A stretch of 64,000 bases of DNA from Janthinobacterium sp. J1-1 (lineage in GTDB: Bacteria; Pseudomonadota; Gammaproteobacteria; Burkholderiales; Burkholderiaceae_D), in assembly GCF_030944405.1 (NCBI RefSeq), contig NZ_CP132339.1, positions 1,922,001-1,986,000 on the forward strand, given 5' to 3'. The notes under the pieces were generated by a model. The model saw only the letters and a list, made by a program, of their open reading frames with translations, ran no database searches and was not told where the DNA came from. The position numbers and the translations under genes are program-made. Positions 59,391-64,000 of the stretch are shown piece by piece (within the stretch, counting starts at the first letter, position 1; each line of letters opens with the position of its first letter).

Positions 59391-60254
59391 TCAGCCTGCC
59401 TGATTCAGCAGGGCGGCCGTGATTTCGTCATAGCGCAGCTCGGTTTCGCGGAACAGCTGCAAATACGTTTCTTCCGACAGCCCCAGCGCATTCCACGCCA
59501 CCAGCGACACCTGCGGCACCATGTCGTCGCCGGCCTGCGCCAGATCCAGCGCGCAGACGATGGCGTTGGCCACATGGATCAGGGCGGCCAGGAAACCGGC
59601 GCCCGGCGCTTCCGGCGTCGGATAGTTGCCGATCGCCAGGCGCATGGTGTCGGAAAAATTCCAGCGCTCGGCCAGCGCCACGCCGGCCTGTACATGGTCC
59701 ACGCCCAGCACCGTGCGCTCGGCTTCGAGCACGGTGCAATCGTGTTCGGTGCGGTACGCGATCACTTGCGCATACTGTTCCGGAAAGCTCGATACCAGCA
59801 CCAGGCGGCCGATATTGTGCAACAGCCCGGCCGTAAACGCGTAATCCTGGTTGAAGCGGATCTGCCGCGCCAGCACCTTGGCGCAGGCGGCGGTGGCCAC
59901 CGAGTGGCGCCAGAATTCCTTGTCGTCAAACCCCGCGCAGCGCCCTTCCGGAAAGCAGCCGGTAATCGCCGCCGACATGATCAGGCTGCGCGTGGTCTGG
60001 AAGCCCAGGTAGGTGATCGCCTGCTGGATGGTGGTCGCCTTGACCTGCAGGCCGTATTGCGACGAGTTCGCCAGGCGCAGGGTCTTGGCCGTCAGCGCCT
60101 GGTCATACGATACTTTTTTCGCCAGCACGGAAATATCGACGTCTTCCTGGTCTATGCTGTTGAGCAATTCCATCACCACCACCGGCAGCGACGGCAGGTC
60201 GTCGAGATGGGCCACGATATCGTCGGCCGTCAGCTGGGCCTGGCCGGGGTTCAT
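59391..60254 (-). CDS. HDOD-domain protein
   Basis: A 287-residue HDOD-domain protein (core about 20-220: LPSLPVVVMELL, ANSSQYGLQ, ATTIQQAITYLGFQTTRSLI, FTAGLLHNIGRLVL). HDOD is a catalytically silent relative of HD phosphohydrolases, often in motility and cyclic-di-GMP circuits. The start overlaps the stop of the upstream small gene by 4 bp, so the two proteins are likely made together. Confidence 0.9.
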   Translation of the reverse strand: MNPGQAQLTADDIVAHLDDLPSLPVVVMELLNSIDQEDVDISVLAKKVSYDQALTAKTLRLANSSQYGLQVKATTIQQAITYLGFQTTRSLIMSAAITGCFPEGRCAGFDDKEFWRHSVATAACAKVLARQIRFNQDYAFTAGLLHNIGRLVLVSSFPEQYAQVIAYRTEHDCTVLEAERTVLGVDHVQAGVALAERWNFSDTMRLAIGNYPTPEAPGAGFLAALIHVANAIVCALDLAQAGDDMVPQVSLVAWNALGLSEETYLQLFRETELRYDEITAALLNQAG

Positions 60255-60583
60255 GCCTGTGCTCCCAGTCGGTAGCTGCTGACATAGCTGTGCAGCATGC
60301 TGGTGGCCGCGTCGGCGGGATGGTCGGGGTCATACTTGCGGAACAGATAGTCCAGCCGCGCGCGGTGCGCTTCCTGCTGCTTTGCTTGCTCTTCCGGCGA
60401 CATGCCGGGCGCGGCGATGGGCAGCATGTCGATGCCGTGGCGCGGCATCAGCGACAGCATGTTTTCCGTCAGGACCGCGCCTTGCGGCAGCAGGACTTGC
60501 CCGTGTGCATCGAGCAGCACATCGGACAAGATCATGCCCGGACGGACCTGGTCCAAGGGTAAATGTTGATGCGTGACCGCCAT
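60251..60583 (-). CDS. Small protein resembling the N-terminal region of HD-GYP/HDOD proteins
   Basis: A 110-residue protein. Its main segment (LDQVRPGMILSDVLLDAHGQ, then LLPQGAVLTENMLSLM, about 9-60) is the motif commonly fused to the N-terminus of HD-GYP or HDOD proteins. Here it is a separate gene that overlaps the HDOD gene by ATGA. It has an excellent ribosome site (AGGAGG) before the ATG at 60583. A likely partner or regulatory subunit of the HDOD protein. Confidence 0.75.
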   Translation of the reverse strand: MAVTHQHLPLDQVRPGMILSDVLLDAHGQVLLPQGAVLTENMLSLMPRHGIDMLPIAAPGMSPEEQAKQQEAHRARLDYLFRKYDPDHPADAATSMLHSYVSSYRLGAQA

Positions 60584-60801
60584 GACGACTCCTCCTGTGA
60601 TGCACGATATTACCATTGCCGTGGCGCAATTAACCCTTTGTGGCCCCGGGTGATTCCGCAGCCATGCTACGCCTGGGGCGCGTTTGCTGTAAATCCCGCT
60701 TATTCTTGCCAATCTGCAGGCCATACCGTACATTTCACGGTGTCTGACGTCTCCATGCCCGCGCCGCGGGCCGCCAGACCAGGCCCTGGGAGTGTTGTTT
60801 G

Positions 60802-62418
60802 ATGGTACGTATCCAAGTCCGGCTGACCTTGCTTTTCATCGTCATCGTTACCCTGGTGCTCGGCATTTCCGGCAGTTATACCCAATATACTCTCAGCAAG
60901 GAACTCGAAGCGGGCAGCACACGCTTGCGCAGCGGCGTGCTGACGCGCTTGCAGACCAGCTTGCCCTCGGCCCTGTGGGACCTCGACAAAACCAAGGTCG
61001 ACAGCATCGTCGCGGCCGAAATGCTGCCGCCGGAACTGGTCGGCATCCGCGTGTACGACGCGTCGGTGGGGCTGTTCGCCGGCGAAATGCGCGACACCAG
61101 CGGCGCGCTGGCGCCCCTGGTGCGCGATGGGGCGATGGGCGGCACGGCGATCGAGGCGCCGCTGGTGTTTCGCGACGCGGTGGCCGCCGCCAGCGGCGGC
61201 ACGCCGGTAATCGTGGGCAAGGTGGTGGTCAATTTCAGCCGCGAGCAGATCGATGCGGCGCTGCACGGCGAAGTGCGGCGCAAGGTGATCGAAGTGCTGC
61301 TGCTCGACGTGATCCTGGTGGTGGCGCTGGGCCTGAGCCTGCGCATCGTCTTCGGACCGCTGCGCCAGTTGCGCGACGGCCTGTTCGACCTGGCCACGCG
61401 CGGCAGCGACGAGGTCGAGGAATTGCCGGAAAACCGGCGCGATGAACTGGGCGACGTGATCCGCGGCTTCAATGCGGTGCAGCGCAAGCTGAAATCGATT
61501 ATCGAGCGCACGCGCCATGCCGAAGACGCGGCGCGCCGCTCGCAGCAGGAAACGGCGCAGGCCATGATGGATTTGCGCCGCACCCAGGAATCCCTGCTGC
61601 AGTCCGAACGGCTGGCCTCGCTGGGCAGCCTGGTGGCCGGCGTGGCGCATGAAATCAATACGCCGGTCGGCATCGCGCTGACCAGCGCCTCGGTGCTGAA
61701 GGAGGCGACCGACCATATCGGCGCGGCGGTGGCCACCGGCAATATCAAGAAGACCGATATCGTGCGCTACCTGGAAACGGCCAGCGAAAGTTCGCGCCTG
61801 ATCATGAACAATGCCTACCGCGCCGCGCACCTGATCCACAGCTTCAAGCAGATCGCCGTCGATCAGGTCAGCGAGGCACGCCGCGCGTTCGAGTTGCGCG
61901 CGTATATCGTCGAAGTGATGGACAGCCTGCAGCCGACCTTGAAAAAGACCCGCAGCGAAGTCATCATCGACTGCCCGTCCGGCATCGAGTTCGACAGCTA
62001 CCCCGGCGCGCTGGCGCAGGTGCTGACCAACCTGGTCCTCAATTGCGTCGAGCACGCGTTCGACCCCGACACGGCCGGCACCATCCATATCGGCGTGCGC
62101 TGCGAGGCGGACGGAAACGCGGAGGGGGAACCGGACGCCAGGGCGGAGTGGATCATCATGCAGGTGCGCGACAATGGCCGCGGCATTGCGCCCGACCTGC
62201 TGGAACGCGTGTTCGACCCGTTTGTCACCACGCGGCGCGGCCAGGGCGGCACCGGTCTCGGTTTGAATATCGTGTTCAACTTGATTGCCAAGCAATTTGG
62301 CGGCACCATCACGGTCAGCAGCACGCTGGGCCAGGGCGCCACTTTTCTGTTGCGCCTGCCGCGCGTGACGCCATTGGCGCACAGCAAAGGAGAAGGGCAT
62401 GGCGATCGAACACAATGA
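60802..62418 (+). CDS. Membrane sensor histidine kinase
   Basis: A 538-residue kinase with membrane helices at about 7-27 and 163-185 and a periplasmic sensor region between them. A HAMP-like segment and coiled coil lead to an unusual dimerisation box with H283 (GVAHEINTPVGIAL). A C-terminal ATPase has N, G1 and G2 boxes (NLVLNCVEHAF, DNGRGIAPDL, GGTGLGLNIVFNLI). The HEINTP-type kinases often lack an adjacent response regulator, and none is found here. The ATG at 60802 is preceded by an in-frame TTG. The 3' end overlaps the DUF1697 gene by 20 bp. Confidence 0.9.
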   Translation: MVRIQVRLTLLFIVIVTLVLGISGSYTQYTLSKELEAGSTRLRSGVLTRLQTSLPSALWDLDKTKVDSIVAAEMLPPELVGIRVYDASVGLFAGEMRDTSGALAPLVRDGAMGGTAIEAPLVFRDAVAAASGGTPVIVGKVVVNFSREQIDAALHGEVRRKVIEVLLLDVILVVALGLSLRIVFGPLRQLRDGLFDLATRGSDEVEELPENRRDELGDVIRGFNAVQRKLKSIIERTRHAEDAARRSQQETAQAMMDLRRTQESLLQSERLASLGSLVAGVAHEINTPVGIALTSASVLKEATDHIGAAVATGNIKKTDIVRYLETASESSRLIMNNAYRAAHLIHSFKQIAVDQVSEARRAFELRAYIVEVMDSLQPTLKKTRSEVIIDCPSGIEFDSYPGALAQVLTNLVLNCVEHAFDPDTAGTIHIGVRCEADGNAEGEPDARAEWIIMQVRDNGRGIAPDLLERVFDPFVTTRRGQGGTGLGLNIVFNLIAKQFGGTITVSSTLGQGATFLLRLPRVTPLAHSKGEGHGDRTQ

Positions 62419-62962
62419 GCGGCAGGTGGCATTGCTGCGTGGCATCAATGTCGGCCGCGCCAAGCGCGTGGCGATGGCCGACCTGCGCAAGCTGCTGGCC
62501 GACCTGGGCTACGGCGAGGTGCGCACCGTCCTCAACAGCGGCAATGCCGTGTTCGAGGCTGACGGCGTGCCGCCGGCCACCTCGGCCACGCGCATCGAGG
62601 AAGCGCTGGTGCTGAAACTGGGCGTGGCCGCGCGGGTGACGGTATTGTCGGCCGGCCAGTTCGGCGAACTGATGGCGCAAAATACCCTGGCGCCGTCGAG
62701 TGACCCGGCGCGGCTGCTGGCGCTGGTGCTGAACAAGCCGGCCGACACCGCGCGCCTGGCGCCGCTGCTGGGCCAGCCCTGGCAACCGGAAGCGCTGGCC
62801 GTCGGCAACTGGGCCGCGTATGCCTGGTGTCCCGATGGTGTGCTGGCCAGCAAGGTGGTGGCCGCGCTCGGCATACTGCTGGGCGACGGCGTGACTTCGC
62901 GCAACTGGGCCACCATGCATAAACTCGCTGCCTTGCTGAACGGACCGGCAACGGCAGCGTGA
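62399..62962 (+). CDS. DUF1697 family protein
   Basis: A 187-residue protein with the DUF1697 hallmarks: VALLRGINVGRAKRVAMADLRKLL near the start, TVLNSGNAVF, and a C-terminal TSRNWATMHKLAALL. Function unknown. It starts within the last codons of the kinase gene with AAAGGAGAA as a ribosome site, so it is co-transcribed. Confidence 0.88.
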   Translation: MAIEHNERQVALLRGINVGRAKRVAMADLRKLLADLGYGEVRTVLNSGNAVFEADGVPPATSATRIEEALVLKLGVAARVTVLSAGQFGELMAQNTLAPSSDPARLLALVLNKPADTARLAPLLGQPWQPEALAVGNWAAYAWCPDGVLASKVVAALGILLGDGVTSRNWATMHKLAALLNGPATAA

Positions 62963-62996
62963 TCTACTTTCCACTTATTTCAGTACAGGAGACGGC

Positions 62997-63398
62997 ATGC
63001 CACAGATCAGCGGACTATTTGACGTCACGATGGCCCCCGAAGCGCTGTCGGCCACGGCCGCGCAATCGGGACTGGGGCGCATGTCGCTCGACAAGCGCTA
63101 TCACGGGCCGCTGGATGCCAGCGGCCACGGCGAAATGCTCAGCGTGCGCGCCAGCGAGCCGGGCTCGGCCGGTTATGTGGCGCTGGAACGGGTGCAGGGC
63201 AGCCTGGACGGGCGCCAGGGATCGTTTTATTTGCAGCACAGCGGCACCATGACGCGTGGCGCGCCCACCTTGTCGGTGACGGTGGTGCCGGACACGGGCA
63301 CCGATGCCTTGCAGGGCTTGCAGGGCAAGCTGGCGATCCGCATCGAAAACGGCAAGCATTACTATGATTTCACGTACGACTTTGCGCCGGCGCCGTAA
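62997..63398 (+). CDS. DUF3224 family protein
   Basis: A 133-residue beta-rich cytoplasmic protein of the DUF3224 type (allene-oxide-cyclase-like barrel). Motifs are RMSLDKRYHGPLDASGHGEML, SFYLQHSGTM and the C-terminal GKHYYDFTYDF. Function unknown. GGAGAC precedes the ATG. It converges with the PEP-CTERM-like gene after only 7 bp. Confidence 0.85.
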   Translation: MPQISGLFDVTMAPEALSATAAQSGLGRMSLDKRYHGPLDASGHGEMLSVRASEPGSAGYVALERVQGSLDGRQGSFYLQHSGTMTRGAPTLSVTVVPDTGTDALQGLQGKLAIRIENGKHYYDFTYDFAPAP

Positions 63399-63405
63399 GG
63401 CGCGC

Positions 63406-63780
63406 TCAGCGGCCCTGGTCGAACTTTTCCTGCTTGTCGCGCGGTACGCATAGCGCCAGCAAACCCAGGCCCACCAGCAGCATCGAGTACATGCTGGTCT
63501 CCGGCACGGGCTTGATGACATTGGCCTGCCGCGCCGGCGCGGCCGGATGGGGGCCGCGACGCGCGTTGCCGGCCAGGCTCCAGTGCGGTGTTGACGTTGG
63601 CACCTGCGGGCCAGCCAGCGGGCGCGCAGGCGGCAAGTCCGCTTCGCGCCATGGCGGCGTGTCGGTGATGCGCACGGTATCATCGCGCATCACGCTATCC
63701 TGCGCCGCCACTCCAGCCTGGGCCGGCAGCATGCCCAGCATGGCCATCAAGGCCGTTCCTGCGATGTGATGCATTTTCAT
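63406..63780 (-). CDS. PEP-CTERM-like sorted secreted protein
   Basis: A 124-residue protein with a signal peptide (about 1-22, TALMAMLGMLPAQAG) and a disordered Pro-rich middle. The C-terminal sorting-type tail is VPETSMYSMLLVGLGLLAL, then charged residues. The tail matches the PEP-CTERM pattern VPEPSTYAMLLAGLGLL with PET in place of PEP. Such proteins are processed by exosortase EpsH in EPS-making Gram-negatives. Start at 63780 (MKMHHIAG). Confidence 0.72.
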   Translation of the reverse strand: MKMHHIAGTALMAMLGMLPAQAGVAAQDSVMRDDTVRITDTPPWREADLPPARPLAGPQVPTSTPHWSLAGNARRGPHPAAPARQANVIKPVPETSMYSMLLVGLGLLALCVPRDKQEKFDQGR

Positions 63781-63904
63781 CTTGTTCCCCTGGCTGCCTG
63801 CGGCATCGTGAACCATCCGCTGTTATGGCATATCAATATTAGACCACAAATCGTGATGATTTTTATATTGATATTTGCTTCTGGTTACGAATATTTAGTA
63901 TTTT

Positions 63905-63922
63905 GATAGCTATTTTGCTATC
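63905..63922. promoter_or_regulatory. Perfect 6-bp inverted repeat upstream of the PEP-CTERM-like gene
   Basis: GATAGC-TATTTT-GCTATC in an AT-rich stretch about 125 bp before the PEP-CTERM-like start. It could be an operator; nothing else is seen in this end of the window. Confidence 0.3.
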
Positions 63923-64000
63923 GTCAGATGTCAAACCGGATGCCTGCGCTATGGCTGGAAAAAAACGCTGTTGTTTTTTTGGCGCGCGTGGCAGCAGGAA

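Overview
The window is high-GC proteobacterial chromosome with many long antisense open frames of the kind expected at high GC. Gene content and order (hemL-thiD-rubredoxin beside a pilGHIJ-chpA cluster; yqgE-ruvX-pyrR-pyrB-pyrC'-plsC; algC-waaC-waaA; miaB-phoH-ybeY and corC-lnt-glyQ-glyS-gmhB-plsC) point to a betaproteobacterium of the Burkholderiales, most likely Oxalobacteraceae (Janthinobacterium/Duganella/Massilia type). This is inferred from gene order and protein character, not from a search. No rRNA, tRNA or CRISPR array was seen.

Layout. 1-5.3 kb: iron uptake (PepSY membrane protein, TonB siderophore receptor, FecR, FecI) with a Fur box before fecI. 5.35-13.2 kb: one minus-strand sugar/polyol utilisation operon (AraC regulator, periplasmic binding protein, ABC ATPase, permease, zinc polyol dehydrogenase, FGGY kinase, L-xylulose-reductase-like SDR). 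13.5-15.9 kb: hemL, thiD, rubredoxin. 16-25 kb: type IV pilus chemosensory system pilG-pilH-pilI-pilJ-chpA. 25.1-26.4 kb: an IS110-family insertion sequence placed inside a REP-like palindrome pair. 26.4-32.8 kb: photolyase, then yqgE-ruvX-pyrR-pyrB-pyrC'-plsC. 32.8-38.3 kb: a minus-strand NitT/TauT-type ABC transporter with an acyl-CoA-dehydrogenase-like flavoprotein, a carboxymuconolactone-decarboxylase-like protein and an AraC regulator. 38.4-44.8 kb: apaH, a small Cys-rich ORF, a WecA/MraY-type transferase, an H-NS-like protein, then algC-waaC-waaA for envelope sugars. 44.9-53 kb: metalloprotease, plsC, gmhB, glyS, glyQ, lnt, corC. 53-55.5 kb: a DUF4259/LysR/metallo-beta-lactamase-fold insert. 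55.5-58.4 kb: ybeY-phoH-miaB. 58.9-63.8 kb: small HTH protein, HDOD pair, sensor kinase, DUF1697, DUF3224 and a PEP-CTERM-like protein.

The most interesting feature is the IS110 element. Its 5' noncoding region reads like a bridge RNA. A 9-nt stretch equals the element's right end exactly, and another 9-nt stretch matches the left target flank in the REP palindrome at 8 of 9 positions. Removing the element at its CT/CT borders restores a perfect 10-bp inverted repeat between the two REP units. These three observations fix the borders at 25127-26339 and suggest an RNA-guided transposon aimed at this genome's own REP-like repeats.
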